DNA of 64,000 nt from Coptis chinensis. Taxonomy: Eukaryota > Streptophyta > Magnoliopsida > Ranunculales > Ranunculaceae. This document shows positions 32,530 to 44,940 of this stretch, in pieces. A program made the position numbers and the translations under genes. Under the pieces are notes generated by a model. It worked only from the letters and a program-made list of their open reading frames with translations, made no database searches and was not told the DNA's origin. Each line of letters opens with the position of its first letter. Position 1 is the stretch's first letter. Where the stretch lies: NCBI GenBank assembly GCA_015680905.1, contig CM027381.1, forward strand, positions 58,966,501 to 59,030,500. The letters are read 5' to 3'.

Positions 32530-34600
32530 TACTAACCATGATGTGTATTGGTGTAGATTTTACAATTCATTATGTTTGATTAAAAAGGTTCGACTAATTG
32601 AATTGGATACACAAAATGATCACATTATACTTTTTAGCTTTTTACTTTTTTTGGATACACAAAATGATCACATATACTTTTTGTTTTTTTTGACGTCGTG
32701 TGATACAGTAGCCCAACATGGTGGTTTGGATAGTAGTCACTATGGTTAATTCTCTCATTCATGTCTCTCTCGCTCAGAATGAAACAATTAACATCATGTC
32801 AGTTTAGATGACGAGATTACTATTCTTAATCGTAAGATAGGCTTAGTCATAAATGAACAACATTTTTTCGTGTCCTATTTGTATGTGATGGTGTTGGTGT
32901 TGTAAGTGATACATGGTGGGTTTAAACTAATAAAACAAAAACAAATAAAGAAAATAAAATAGATGGGATAACAAATATGAGCAAACAAATATATATATAG
33001 TAAGCGCTTAAGTTGGGAATGCGCAGTTAAATTGTGATCAAGAATTAAATTGTTAGTCGGGTCAACTAAGCAGCGAGTACTTAGGATGGTAAATGAATAA
33101 ACATGGTAGGAGTCCATAGCCCACTCATAGTTGCTTGGGATTTGCATCGGGTTATTGGTCTTGGGCCAGGCAAAGCCAAAATTTTTTGGGCTGGGCTTGG
33201 ACTTTGTTTCCGGTTTTGGGCTAAATGTCGATCCGAACCCTACACCAAATAACCCGAAACAAATTTTGAAATTTCATTGAAATTTCAAATCTATGCATTA
33301 CAACCCGCGTTCTCAAACTCAGAATTCCCCTCGCTCGACTTAACTTTCTAGTAACTCCTCCCTCAACTACTCTCTCCCTAAACTATTCCAAGGTAACCCA
33401 CAATTCTTTCTCTCACACGTTCTCCTCAATAATGATCCGCACACATAGTTGAAGTGCATTTTGACAGCACAACTACCTTGTCTCCACACTTCACTCACTC
33501 TCTTCTCTTCAGTCTCACTAGATAAAGGTGTTTCTGTTGAAGAAGAGCCCGAGGTTCCTCCTTAAATGGTTGAATACCCCCGGATTGAAACTCCCTAAGA
33601 TATGCATTTGGTGATTTGAGATGATGGGTATAGATAATTTTGATTGTTAGCATTTCTGATGTGTCATTTCTCTAAGATCAGTAATTAGTAATATGTTGGT
33701 CATCAAATGTGAAAGGTAAAGAAAACTTGAATGGATTAATTTTCCAACATATGGTTAAAAACAAGCATGTTTTGAATTTACGTATTGCGCAAACACAATT
33801 AAGCTGAGTCTCGTGATGGTTCATCTAATTGTATAATTTACTACAAGTGACTAATTGTATAATTTACTACAAGGTTAATGAATGTTTCTGCTTTCTATAG
33901 ATACATTTGAAGTTTCTTGGTGCACACTACTTTCTTATAGTACTCTGTCCAATTTATAATTCAGTTCAATGAAATATATACAAATTTATACACTAAGTTG
34001 TTGTAGACAATGTTTAGGGCCCCTTAAAGTATTAACCTCATTGAGACTAGATAAACAAAACTAAGGGACCATTAAATGATGTTTGATGTATTTTGTCTCC
34101 TTCTCCTTCAAAAGGTTATTGGGGCCATTTTTTGAGTCTCATGATGGTTCATCTTCTTTGTATAATACCTTAGTTAGTATTTTAGATTCTCATCGCTCAT
34201 CGCTCACCTGTCATCTGGAATGTAGTATGTACCTGACCTTGAAATAATTGGTGATCCTAATAAATGAGTGAAGTTCTTGGTACTATCTTGATCGTTCATG
34301 AGACAAGCAGTGTGGTAGGAGCCATGTTACATACTCGGTTTGTAGTCGATGGATACAATGTGTGTGTGTGCTTGAATAGACAAAGCTTTGTTAAATTTTG
34401 TAATCTCTATTGATGTAGGTGCTATTAAATCTCCATGGATAGAGTGCCAATAAATAGGTCACATTTGTATATGTAGGATGACCACATTTCTTCCTTACTC
34501 TTGGCTGGAGAGGTAACTATCCTCAATTAATTATTCTTATTATTAGTTTTTTAGTATTTTCAGATTGTTAATTTATTTTTGAATCAGTAACTCTTCTAAT
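32530..34600. other. Leader region of PMD gene B, no clear coding exon
   Basis: AT-rich DNA with a small duplication around TGGATACACAAAATGATCAC (32605 and 32653). A CT-rich stretch around 33300-33530 resembles the leader before PMD gene A (18300-18440) in style. No protein can be assigned. Confidence 0.4.
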
Positions 34601-34614
34601 TGACTAACAGCCTA

Positions 34615-35534
34615 GACCAATTGTGCACATACATGACCACAATTTGAAACTAAAGCTATGGGAGCTGTCGAAGACCCAAGAGGAGATGATCGAAGATATG
34701 GGCTTCAAGTAGCTGAGGAACGTTGGGCATTTTCAAGCAGATAAACACCTTGTATCTGCTTTAGTAGATCGTTGGAGGCCGGAGACCAATTCTTTTCATT
34801 TTCCTGCTTTTGAAATGACCATTACGCTTGAAGATGTAGCGTATATACTGGGCTTAAATGTGTTTGGGAAAGCGGTGGTCAGGAAATCCAAATTGTTTGC
34901 AAGTCGAGTGTGTAAAAAATATTTGGGTGTACAACCTCCAAAGACAGCAGTAAGAGGGAAAAGTGTTAAACTATGTTGGTTGACACAAACATTTTCCACA
35001 GTTCAAGATGGTTTAAATGTTGACGAAAGATAACGCACAATAGCGTATGTGCTCTTCCTAATTGGAAGCACAGTTTTTTTAGAGCCCGGAGGCCATAATG
35101 TACAAACTAAGTACCTACCTCTCCTTGCAAATATGCTCAAGTGTATTGGTCAAGATGCTTGGGGCGCTCTTGTTCTTGCATTCCTATTCAACGCACTTTG
35201 GAAGGCATCACTTCGACGTGAACCAAACATGCATGGTCGAAGAAGTAATTGTATTTTTTCGAATCTGTGTGGCTCTTCTACTCTGTTGTCGGTAGGTATT
35301 TTTTGTTCAAAACTTAATCGTTTTAATTATTAACTGTGTATTGATGAATTGTTGTTCCCTAATGAAATTTGGTTGTAGTCATGGTTTTATGAGAGGTTTA
35401 GCAAATGGCAACCGAGGCGTCAACCAGCGATTGTATTCCCTGCTGCTTGCCGATAGAACAACTCCTTAAACCGACCTTGCAAGCACACATATGGATTTTT
35501 GAGTGAGGAGTTGGACAAACTTTGGGAAAATCAG
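34615..35534 (+). pseudogene. Plant mobile domain (PMD) gene B, N-terminal exons
   Basis: The frames read HDHNLKLKLWELSKTQEEMI, HLVSALVDRWRPETNSFHFP, AFEMTITLEDVAYILGLNVF, and after a stop LFLIGSTVFLEPGGHNVQTK, YLPLLANMLKCIGQDAWGAL and YERFSKWQPR. This is the standard PMD order (compare TFHLPFGKLTITLDD in gene A). Stops at about 34713 and 35031 make it a pseudogene in this copy. A donor-like GGTTAAG follows at 35533-35539. The intron contains the nested gypsy elements and the gene resumes at 54049. Its function, if ever active, is unknown. Confidence 0.82.
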
Positions 35535-35600
35535 GTTAAGTTGTGTGTTTGATTCTCAATTCGACTTTTTAGCGGTCATGTGAAAAAGTAGTTAATAATA

Positions 35601-36075
35601 TGTTTCGACCCCCACCTACGTGGCAAATGTCCATCGGTAGGAGTCTCCACTTTATTCTTTTAATCAACAGGGCTAAAGTCCAATTTGTAATATCATAGAT
35701 CAATGTATATGCCCATTAACTCATGTGTCTAGGGCTGAACCCTAGCCACATGGCTTGCCACTTACATGCATTAATTTATGTCTAGATTCATTTCTTATCA
35801 AAGAGATAATTATCAGTTGAGAGTTATATTCTATCACAATTACTCAAGCTACGAGATTACTTGAGCTACAAGGACTCTCTACACTACCTATATAAATACC
35901 ACATTATTTTTCATAAGGAACTACGTGGAAACTTGATCCCTAGAGAATAGATCTTGGGTACGTAGGCAGCCATTATTTGGTTCAGTTTCATCTCCCCCAA
36001 CATCAAATTCCTTTGTTTATTAATGCGTTCTTTACCATTGCTCTCGTTGTGTTGAAGCAATTTATTGCTGAAACA
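35601..36075 (+). repeat. 5' LTR of the gypsy element
   Basis: It is 475 bp, begins TGTTTCGACC and ends TGCTGAAACA. TATAAATACC near 35890 is a plausible promoter core. Confidence 0.93.
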
Positions 36076-36079
36076 TAAT

Positions 36080-36097
36080 TGGCGCCGTCTGTGGGGA
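36080..36097 (+). other. Primer-binding site of the gypsy element
   Basis: TGGCGCCGTCTGTGGGG lies four bases after the 5' LTR. TGGCGCC is the primer site common to many plant gypsy elements. Confidence 0.9.
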
Positions 36098-36130
36098 ATT
36101 TAGAATTCATTATCACGTGAAACAATCAAG

Positions 36131-37560
36131 ATGGTAAGCACAAGAAGCAGACCAAATAGTCGACATATTCCTCCTGCTAATAGGACTCGCAACCCTCGAA
36201 ATTCAAATCGGCCAATGCAAGAACCGTTGAACAATCAAGTTGCTCCTAGTGGTAGGATTAATTCTCAACATCCAACTGTAGCAGCGCAACCGCCACCGCC
36301 ACCGCCACCGCAAAAGGCAGTACAACCGCCGGCACCAACCCTAACAGTCTTGCAACAAGAAAACCGACAAGTCAGTAATCCTCTATGCGGTCCGCTGTCT
36401 GTCCATGTCGATCCTTTAGTTGACATGGATATGGACGTTGACATTACTCTCACACCAACTAACGGAAAAGGTGATAGTAATAGCCAATTCACCCCTAATA
36501 CGGTTGAGCGTGAGTTACGACGAGTCAAAAATTTAAATAGAAACTTGAGAAGAAAGCTGGCAAAGAGGCAAAGGCCGGTGGACGATGCTGCAAATTCAAC
36601 AACATCAGGCGACCACGAAGGGACCGTCTTGAAGATCCACTTCATCGTCCTCAACAACGTGTTATTTCTCAAACACAATCAACCAGTGCACACTCTAAGA
36701 GTAATGACCCTATTACCCGTACTTATGGGGAGAATCGGATTGGCAGGGATAACTACTACCCTAAACATGTTCGATCTCAAAGGGAAGATTTATCTCTGAG
36801 AAGCAATTTCAGGGAAGACCGCCATCCGAGATATGTCCGACATGACCGGAAGGCGGGCCCGCATAAAGCAACAAAACATGGAGAAGTGGTATAATTATAC
36901 CGACCACCCGCCAAGGGTGACTATCGCCTAAAACAGTCGGTTCTGAGGGATAGACAAAGACAATCACCGGTCGGAGCTGATCGTGCATACCGCCAAAGAT
37001 CTCTAACTCCAATAAGAGATAATGGAAGGTATCCTTCTCCACATGGGCACGACCGGGGGCATCCAGTTGTTCGATCCAATACTTTAACTCTAACAGAACA
37101 ACAGTTGAAAGAGTTGATTGCAAAATAACTTAACGATAGAGAGTCAAGGGATGTAAAAATGAAAAACTTGACAGTCAATGATGGCGTACTTGAGAAGTTT
37201 TTGCTCTACATTCAAGAAGCTTACCACCATCCTGACTTCAAACAACCCGATTTTGAACTTTGTGATGAGTCAGAAGGAGATCATGGCTTGCATGTTCTAT
37301 CGTTCAAAAATAAGTTGGTGTTATGGGGTGGAGATGATCCGCTCATATGTAAGCTCTTTCCATCAACTCTAAAGGGAGAAGCATTACACTGGTTTAGTAA
37401 GTTGTATTCAAGATCAATTCATTAATTCAATGAACTAGAAAATCAGTTTGTTAATCGTTTTCGTCACAATTGCAAGACGCCAAAGGATGTCGACTCACTT
37501 TTGAATATTAAGCAACAACGTGATGAAAAGTTATGTACTTTTGTTACTAGGTTCCGGAAG
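36131..37560 (+). pseudogene. Gypsy gag region, frameshifted
   Basis: The first frame (36131-36799) starts MVSTRSRPNSRHIPPANRTR and has a proline-rich stretch encoded by a CCGCCA repeat and a coiled-coil-like ERELRRVKNLNRNLRRKLAK. The capsid part follows in other frames: MKNLTVNDGVLEKFLLYIQE, then PLICKLFPSTLKGEALHWFS, FNELENQFVNRFRHN and LLNIKQQRDEKLCTFVTRF, the usual plant gypsy gag signature (Retrotrans_gag). Stops near 36800, 37129 and 37423 break it. After FVTRFRKAA the sequence runs into repetitive DNA instead of a zinc knuckle. Confidence 0.85.
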
Positions 37561-37564
37561 GCAG

Positions 37565-38115
37565 CAACACCGCCGCCGCCGCTGCCGCAAACGGCGGTAC
37601 AAATGCCTCCGAAAGAAGGCGTCGCGAAAGAAAGTATAAGGAAAACCTTCATCCCAGACTGGACCGACCTGACAGGGAAGGCCGACCTCACAAATTTGAG
37701 GAAAATCGCCATCCTAGACAGGTCCGACCAGGCAGGGAAGAAGCGACCACGAAAAAGTATAAGGAAAACCTTCATCCCGGACCGACCGACGGACAGGGGA
37801 AGGCCGACCTCGCAGATTTGAGGAAAATCGCCATCCTAGACAGGTCCGACCAGGCAGGGAAAGAAGGCACCACGGAAAAAAGTATAAGGAAAACCTTCAT
37901 CCTAGACTAGACCGACCTGACAGGGAAGGCCAACCTCGCAAATTTGAGAAAAATTGCCATCCCAAACAGGGAAAGAAGGTGTCACAGAAGAAAATATAAG
38001 GCTTACCAATATTCCAAACAAGATTGACCTGACAGGGAAGGCCGACCTCGTTGACCTGAGGAAAATCGTCGTCCTAGATAGGTCTGATCCGATAAGGAAG
38101 GAAGGTGTCACATAA
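37565..38115 (+). repeat. Minisatellite of about 120-bp units inside the gypsy gag-pol region
   Basis: About four units start near 37615, 37738, 37862 and 37974, with a broken fifth at 38100. Each starts with GAAGG(C/T)G-like sequence and GTATAAGGAAAACCTTCATC, followed by GACCTGACAGGGAAGGCCGA. Spacing is about 123, 124, 112 and 126. A GCCGCCGCCG tract precedes them. They replace the protease part expected between gag and reverse transcriptase. Confidence 0.85.
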
Positions 38116-38299
38116 GCAACTAGAGGGAATACCACAATCCCAGACAAACTACCGACCTAGATAGGTTGGCTACACGCAAAGAAAAAGACAATCTCCAGTC
38201 GGACCCGAAAGTGTGTACCGCCTAAAATCTCTAACTCTTGTAAGAGGTAATGGCAGTGTCATCATCTTCCACATAGGCTCGACCGGGGCGTCAATCTGT

Positions 38300-38579
38300 T
38301 TAAATCTTCTGGGTGAAATGGATTTCACTCTTCAATACAATTTTTTCCGATTTGCTGGGAAAAATAATGGAGGCTTATATCGATGATATAGTCGTTAAAT
38401 CGAAGGATACGGAGGTATTGAGGCTAATCCTGATAAGATACATGTCGTTATTGATATGCCATCACCCAAAAATAAGAAGGAAATTCAACGACTTACTGGT
38501 TGGCTTGCCGCTCTTTATAGATTTATTTCTAAATATTTCGATCGTTGTCATCCCTTCTTCCAGACTTTAAAGAGGGCGG
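38300..38579 (+). pseudogene. Gypsy reverse transcriptase fragment
   Basis: IFSDLLGKIMEAYIDDIVVK contains the catalytic YIDD box at 38376-38387. After a deletion of the sequence that normally follows, a different frame reads NPDKIHVVIDMPSPKNKKEI, QRLTGWLAALYRFISKYFDR and CHPFFQTLKR, the start of the RNase H connection. The fragment is cut at 38579 by the LTR of the inner element. Integrase is not seen anywhere on the plus strand. Confidence 0.88.
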
Positions 38580-40193
38580 TGATAAAACATAAAAAGATAA
38601 ATTTACCTACGAAATAAATGATGAAACTCAAAACGTAAGTAAACTAAAACTTTCTTATGTGCCTATATTTTATCAAAGATTCTACTCTCAATCCTATGAG
38701 ATATAGTGGAGTAGATGATTCGTTCCACTCCTAGTCCTTCCGCATGTTGTGTTCTCTACGTATAAATAATCTACTTTAAAGTCTAATGAGAGATTTACGA
38801 AAAGGCAACTAGACTACGATGCAACTACCCACAAGATGTAACTAGTCGACTATTAGAACAACTACGGGAATGCTACGTCGATTCTATGATAAGGAGTTGA
38901 GGGGGATTGATTCCACCTTAACTCGACTTAATCCTACTAACGACGAAGCGTCGTAATCCGAATTGAATCGCCCCGCGAGAATATGGTTATTCCTAATCCC
39001 TAATTACACATGACATTTCTACCAATTCATAACTAGTATGTGAACGATTAAACCCATTCTCATGGTGAACTAATCGTTTCTAGAGTGGAAAGGAAATTAC
39101 GGCGACTCTACGATAAATCGAATCAAGCTTTCATCAAGGCTTCTCAACCCCTCAATGGAGGTTTAGCCGAGAATCATCACGCTATCATTCCCAATGGAAT
39201 TCAAACAAGACATGATATAAAGATTGAAACTTTGCTTGTTTAAACTCAATTCAAAACTACTAATGCAATAATTGAATTAAACTAATAATGACAATTACTT
39301 AAATCTACGAATTGAAACTAAACAATTAATGGAAATGAAACTAACTTATGGAGAACACTATTTTATTAATCTAATGAATAATAAAACAATGATTCAAATA
39401 CTAAATTAATAATCTAACTAATCTAAGTCTAGCTATCTACGTAATAAGGGAATTTAGATCTACACAATTGTAAATGACAAGAATCGAAATTGACAAACTA
39501 GCTATTTTATTAATCAAATTAATTAAGAATAATGATTCTAAGAGTTTAATCTAAAACAAGAATTGAATTTAAACTAAACTTAATTTTATTACATGAAAAC
39601 TAGATCTATAATTTTAGGTCTAACTATCTACCATTAACAAAGAGTGAAGCTTTGGTTTTTATACTTTCAGATCCAAAAATCGTGCATGGGCTTGGGGCCA
39701 TGTTTTGGGCCAGAGAATCAGGCCCAAAACCCAATTCTTTCGGTCTAGAAAGGCCTCTTCAGCTGCAGTTGGCTTCAACAGACTTTTCATCCACTTCTGC
39801 TCTTATTGGATCAAGGCTTAGACCATTGGAAAGCTCTTTCCGAGCCGGTCGTTTTGACATAAGGTAGGCCCCATTCCGAGGTCTGAGTCCAAAGATACGG
39901 CCTTCAGAAGTTCTGCTGACTTTGAGTGTTGTTTCTGCCCGCGTTGATTTTTCAGTTTTTGACCGGGCTTTAGAAAGGCTTTGTCTTCTTGAATCTTGGC
40001 CTTTAATCACATAACTCCTTAGCAACCGACCTTTGCTCCTTTATCTCACTAAAGTGGCACATTTATGCACATAATGGACTTTGAAGCCCGAAATGCATAA
40101 AAACACGTGTCGATTAACTCTTAATTATTACTCACATAATTGGTCTAAAAAGTATGATTACAAGGTTAAAACTACAGTTTTGGGCTCTTATCA
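38580..40193 (-). repeat. Complete LTR (1,614 bp) of the minus-strand element, 3' LTR in its own orientation
   Basis: It begins TGATAAAACAT and ends GGGCTCTTATCA. The first 1,219 bases reappear at 50070-51305 with few differences. Just outside its right end the minus strand reads CTGTTTGGGGTGGTT, a polypurine-like tract, preceded by CTTGAGGACAAGCAAAATG, an arrangement typical of Athila/Tat 3' ends. This fixes the orientation. Confidence 0.88.
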
Positions 40194-42080
40194 AACCACC
40201 CCAAACAGCATTTTGCTTGTCCTCAAGCAAAGATGAGAAATTAGAATAAGTGACCAAAAATGGAGTTCTATCTATCTACTCGTTTTATGAGTCGCGATTG
40301 CATTGACCATATGCAACAAGGCGCTTAAACCACTAGGAATTCCCTAGTGGACGAAGTTATAGCCTCGTGAGAGTTTTCCAATGAAGGTACTCACAAACTT
40401 CATCTATACTACAACGACTAAGAAATAAAACTATTGTTTCCTTATTCATGCTCTAAATTAACTATACCTCTCACTAGCAATGCATATAGAGTAATCAAGT
40501 CGAAACCTAAGCTAATATATGCATAATAATCAATCATCTACAATAAACATATATACAATGAGTAATACTATGAAATGCCTAGCGGTTCATTTAAAACTTC
40601 GAATAAGCGTCCTTAAGTAGGTTTTCACAATAATAGTCAAGATACAACACTCGATTTTTCCACTCAAGTTTATTTACTCCATTGTGTAGTGGGCACACTT
40701 TACCTTACAATCTCAATGACAACAAGGAAGCTGAGTCGATCAAACACCTCTGCCACTTACTATCACGTTAACCTATTCCTAATTGAGCTAGAGGTCTTTA
40801 TTAGGTGTTGCGGGGATTAGGAGATGGTTTAAGAAGGAAGGAAATGGATATTTAAAAAGGACAAGTCTGAGATAATAGATCTTCAGATTATGTAACTAGA
40901 GAAAACCTTGTTATTTACTTTTGCTTCTACACTTTGTTTCCATCCTTAGCCATATTTTTTTCTTTTTCTTTGGCTTTTGACTCCTTTAATTCTATTTTTT
41001 TTTGGAGTTTTTATTTTATTTCTATTTTTTTTTTCTTTTCTTTGGATGGAAACTTCTTTTCTTTATTTTCTGAAGCAATTAACTAACTTTTATTTACACA
41101 GGTTTTTCTCTTCTTCTTTCTTCCTCATTCTATTCTCGGACTTACCTAAATTGGGTAGGTTGATTTTTTATTTATTTATTTATTTATTTTTTTGTTTGGT
41201 TTTGTAACAGGGTAAAGGATTTGTAGTTTATGAAAGGCTAAAGAAAGGCTCAGAGGGGCGACTAGCGGAAAATAATTCATAGGTTTGAATTTCTGGCTAT
41301 ATCGATCCAAAGAGGGCCTAAATTCTTGCTTATGATATGGTTTAGTGATCAAACAAGTGGACGTGTGATATCTCTATCCGGATTTTACTTCTCCTTTGTG
41401 TCATTTCTCAAATGTTTCGCTCATATAAGGCTTTAGGCTATATTCTCACAGGATTTGTAGAATAAGTACTCTAGCCTAGATTTGAAACTTATCGCTAACA
41501 ATTATCGATACTCATGTAATATATTTATAGATAGATGCAAAGATTATTACCTACATATTAACCTAAGTTTCTAAAAATTATTCTGATGCAAAAGCTATGT
41601 GAGACTTCTAGATTGTTAAGAGCATAGAAAAAGAAAACAATACCAATATTCCTAAGTGTATAGCATAACTTATTTATTTATATTTTTGAATTTTTGAAAT
41701 TTTAACTAGAAAACAAATGTATATTATACATATCTATATCCTAACAGATGCCTTAATTACACCTGTTTCTATGCCCCCCCCCCCCCCCAAACAAGAAGCA
41801 TGCTTTGTCCTCAAAGTATTTTAAATAAAGAGGGTAGGAAAAATACCATTGAAATGCGTGAAATTTAGGAATATCTGCAAAACAAAGTTAGAACGTACTA
41901 ATATAGGAAATAAAACTGCGCGAACTCTATAATGAAGTTCTACCCATTATGGGGTTAACAAGAATGAAATTGCTTGGGACATAAGCAGACACTAACTAGA
42001 ATGAAAACTTACCTTATCTCCCGCTTATTCATCATCCTGCTCATCATCTTCTTTTATAAAGAAGTGAGGTTCCTTCGCGT
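40194..42080 (-). other. 3' non-coding region of the minus-strand element
   Basis: No gene is seen. Polypurine-like signals lie at 40194-40210 and again at 41772-41812, where a run of 17 C on the plus strand is followed by inverse CTTTGAGGACAAAGCATGC. The second tract suggests an older element end or a rearranged 3' region. Confidence 0.5.
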
Positions 42081-42084
42081 CCTG

Positions 42085-43200
42085 CTATGCCATGATAATT
42101 TGCCAGGCTTCCCGCCATTTATCATCTATTATTGCTAACCTATTAAGTGTCACTTGGTCTGATGGGGTGTAGGGTGCAACCTGATGAGGTTGTATCCTCC
42201 ACCCTTGCCAAGTCATTGCATGGAAAGATCGAATAATACTATTTGTGGGTCTTACGATTAATCGGTAATCCAATCCGTGAAACGTGTACAAAAAATGGAA
42301 AGAAACATAGCATAATACGGGGGAAATTAGAACAGGCATAAGAAGGTACTTATGCCTCATGCTATGGGATCGAGCTAAACTAGACATCAAGGTTCGGGAA
42401 GGTCATGACACATACGTCCCGTGGCTAAAGCAAGGAAGACGCGGCTGCAAGTGGCATCATTCACGTAAGAAAAACGCCATTCTCCTAAAATATTTAGCAT
42501 GATCCAAAACATAACAGCTTCCTATGTTCATGGACCCGGGCTACCAAAGGCGACGTTATATTCCCCTTGGTCCTCGATATCGAAAATGCCTGCCCATACG
42601 ACTCATGCAAAAATTATAAGTGTAGACATACATATTATCTACCCAATAACACCATGGGTCTTGTATTTCAAATGGGCATAGCAAGTCCAAGAACAAATGC
42701 TAGCAAGAACCCGGTAATTTCCATTGGTTCATTATCAATGTTGATGGAGAACAAGACTTGTTCTCCATCCGGTCTTTCAAAGAAAATGCAGTTATCGTAA
42801 AAATAAGATGCTAGTGTTGGAGAATAAAGTGCATCGTCTTACCATAAAAAGCGGTTCCGGCCCTACGTTATGTGATCGCCACAAAACCAAGCACCGTAAG
42901 TAGTGCTTTGGAACAAATCTTCAAAAGACTGTTCCAAATCAATGTAGGAGATGTCATCTCAAAATTATGCTCTGAAATAGCTCACGAATGATCCGGGAAC
43001 AACCCGCGCAGACAAACCGAATTTTTCTGGTCCACGGAAGTCGGTAGCGAGTCGCTCAAGATTTTGAATTCCAGTGTTTGAGCGGGTGGCGCTTTCACCT
43101 TGGGCAACGAAAAGCTTTGACAAAAATTCTGAAAAATGCACGGTAGCGAGTCGCCTTCCTCGTAAGCCTTGCGCATCTCGAGTCTTGAAAATCGGAAAAT
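42085..43200 (-). pseudogene. Decayed reading frames in the accessory-gene position of the minus-strand element
   Basis: Minus-strand frames include HSMRHKYLLMPVLISPVLCY, ALPVSFHFLYTFHGLDYRL-like hydrophobic sequence, and ending QVTLNRLAIIDDKWREAWQI; further upstream GDSLPCIFQNFCQSFSLPKV. They sit where Athila-type elements carry an extra gene after pol. I cannot assign a domain. Many stops are present. Confidence 0.4.
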
Positions 43201-43742
43201 GAGACGAAACGTGGGAATCGTGGGAGTGAAAGGTGAGTGATGGAGGTTAGGTGTAGTGTGAGTTGTGAGTGTAGAATGAATGAAGTTTATATAGGTTTTA
43301 AGTTGCTAAAACGGATCGGGAAGTTGCCAAAAAGTTTTTACGGCAATTTCCGGAAATCCTAAAATTTCCAAATCTGAAAACAGAAACAACTCATATTCTT
43401 GATTCTAAAACAAACCTAGTATCTTTTAGGTTGAATTTAGGATAGAATCTACCTATTTAATCGAGATTTCATCCTACTATGATACTTATTCATAGATTTG
43501 CCTAAACGGCTATATTTTCACCCTGACTCCGCAATAACTTCTAAAACGAGGGTCATATAAAAAATCATCTTTGGAATAGATAACACCACCCCCAAACAAT
43601 TTGGGAAGGTGGGATCAATATTAAACAACCACGCATTAATGAAAATAACCTCATTATATTAAAATTTTCATTCAAGTACATTTCACTACAAAATTCAAAT
43701 TATGGAATTAAACTTACATTAAAATAAATAACAATAATGAAA

Positions 43743-44940
43743 CTACAAATAAACATCAAATGATACTATCCCTAACCACTTCGGTCGGTAGCGGGAGGGC
43801 ACACCTTCGAGAGATGGCTCCCCGAAGCTCCCAATGGGCGGCACCATTCGCCTTTTCGGCGACGGCGCTTCGTGCCTCGATGGTGTGTCCTCGGAAGGAG
43901 AATCCCCATGAGGTGGGAATCGTGCAAGAGCATGTCGGCCCGGGCGGGCGTACCGAGCTTCTAGCTCGGCCCTCATCTGTTCCCACCGCTCGTCCTCCCT
44001 CTAGGTACGGATCTCGAAGTTATGATGGATAGTAGCCTGTCGAGTCCGGAGGTCTTCGTAGATAGTGTTGAGTGAACATATGCCACGATGAATTACGGCC
44101 ATGCGTTCTGTATCTGACCAACACCTCTCCAGGGCATCCGCATCAAAACAAGTCAAGTCCTCCTCATCCTCCAAGGCATTCTCATTTCCCCCATCCTCCT
44201 CGGCATTCTCATTTTCACCATCCTCCTCGTCCTCTACCCTATCCTCAGGCAACCTCCAAACTCATTGGACACAATCCTTATAGATGCGAGGATTTCGTTG
44301 TAGGGTGATGTAAGACCTATCGACGGAGTCGCTCTCAATTTCAAAGATGATCTTGGTTATCAACACAGGGAGAGGTGCAACAGCCTTCCCTACTCCCCTA
44401 ATCATGCTAAGCAAAAACTCCAAGAAATAGAACTCGTACTTCTGCTCCTGGAGTATCCATAAAATGTGGAGGCAGTTCAGACCGATGTCGCTGACCTTCT
44501 CCTTGCCCAAGACGTTTCGACCAATCCACTGAGTTGTAGCCACCGGTTGGTTCTCGGGATGCTGGCGAACACAATGCGATCTCGCATTGTAGTTCCTTCG
44601 AACTGTCCGCGTGCATCAACGGCTCTACCCCATTATATTGGGACTCCTGTAACATGACATCATCGGATGGATTCTAGGCGAATGCCTAGAATCTCGACCA
44701 ACAACCCATGGTTACTTCCTTCCTCCTATTATTCCACCATAACAAAATTCTAGTCCCATCCAACTCCCTCGTGTTGTAGAACCGTCGGACTAAGTCTTCG
44801 TGGTAAAAAAGGCTTCGGTCGAAAATACCACAAGCTATTCCAGTCTCTACTGATCATTTCGTCACCGTAAAACGGCGCGAAGTGGTCGCCAGTAAAAGCT
44901 TGCTCCGGCAAAATTCGACGTTGTTGAGCCATTTTAGTGT
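43743..44940 (-). pseudogene. Accessory ORF of the Athila/Tat-like element, frameshifted
   Basis: On the minus strand a start at 44932 reads MAQQRRILPEQAFTGDHFAP and DWNSLWYFRPKPFLPRR. Later frames read MATTQWIGRNVLGKEKVSDI, GLNCLHILWILQEQKYEFYF, the acidic stretch EDRVEDEEDGENENAEED, then CWSDTERMAVIHRGICSLNT and a basic Pro/Ser-rich tail. The helical middle part resembles the extra plant-specific protein found in Athila-type elements, sometimes annotated as a putative plant transposon protein. That assignment is from general appearance. It is broken by several frameshifts. Confidence 0.5.

Noticed and set aside
36265-36678. Minus-strand 137-codon frame with Gly/Cys-rich tail
   Set aside because: It is the antisense of the gypsy gag N-terminus, with its tail from the CCGCCA repeat.
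37610-38115. CRISPR-like or other regularly spaced repeat array
   Set aside because: The units are about 120 bp, contiguous and diverged, with no unique spacers, in a plant retrotransposon. It is a minisatellite.
43743-44308. Plus-strand frames of Ser/Pro/His-rich character
   Set aside because: They are antisense shadows of the acidic and basic parts of the accessory ORF of the minus-strand element.
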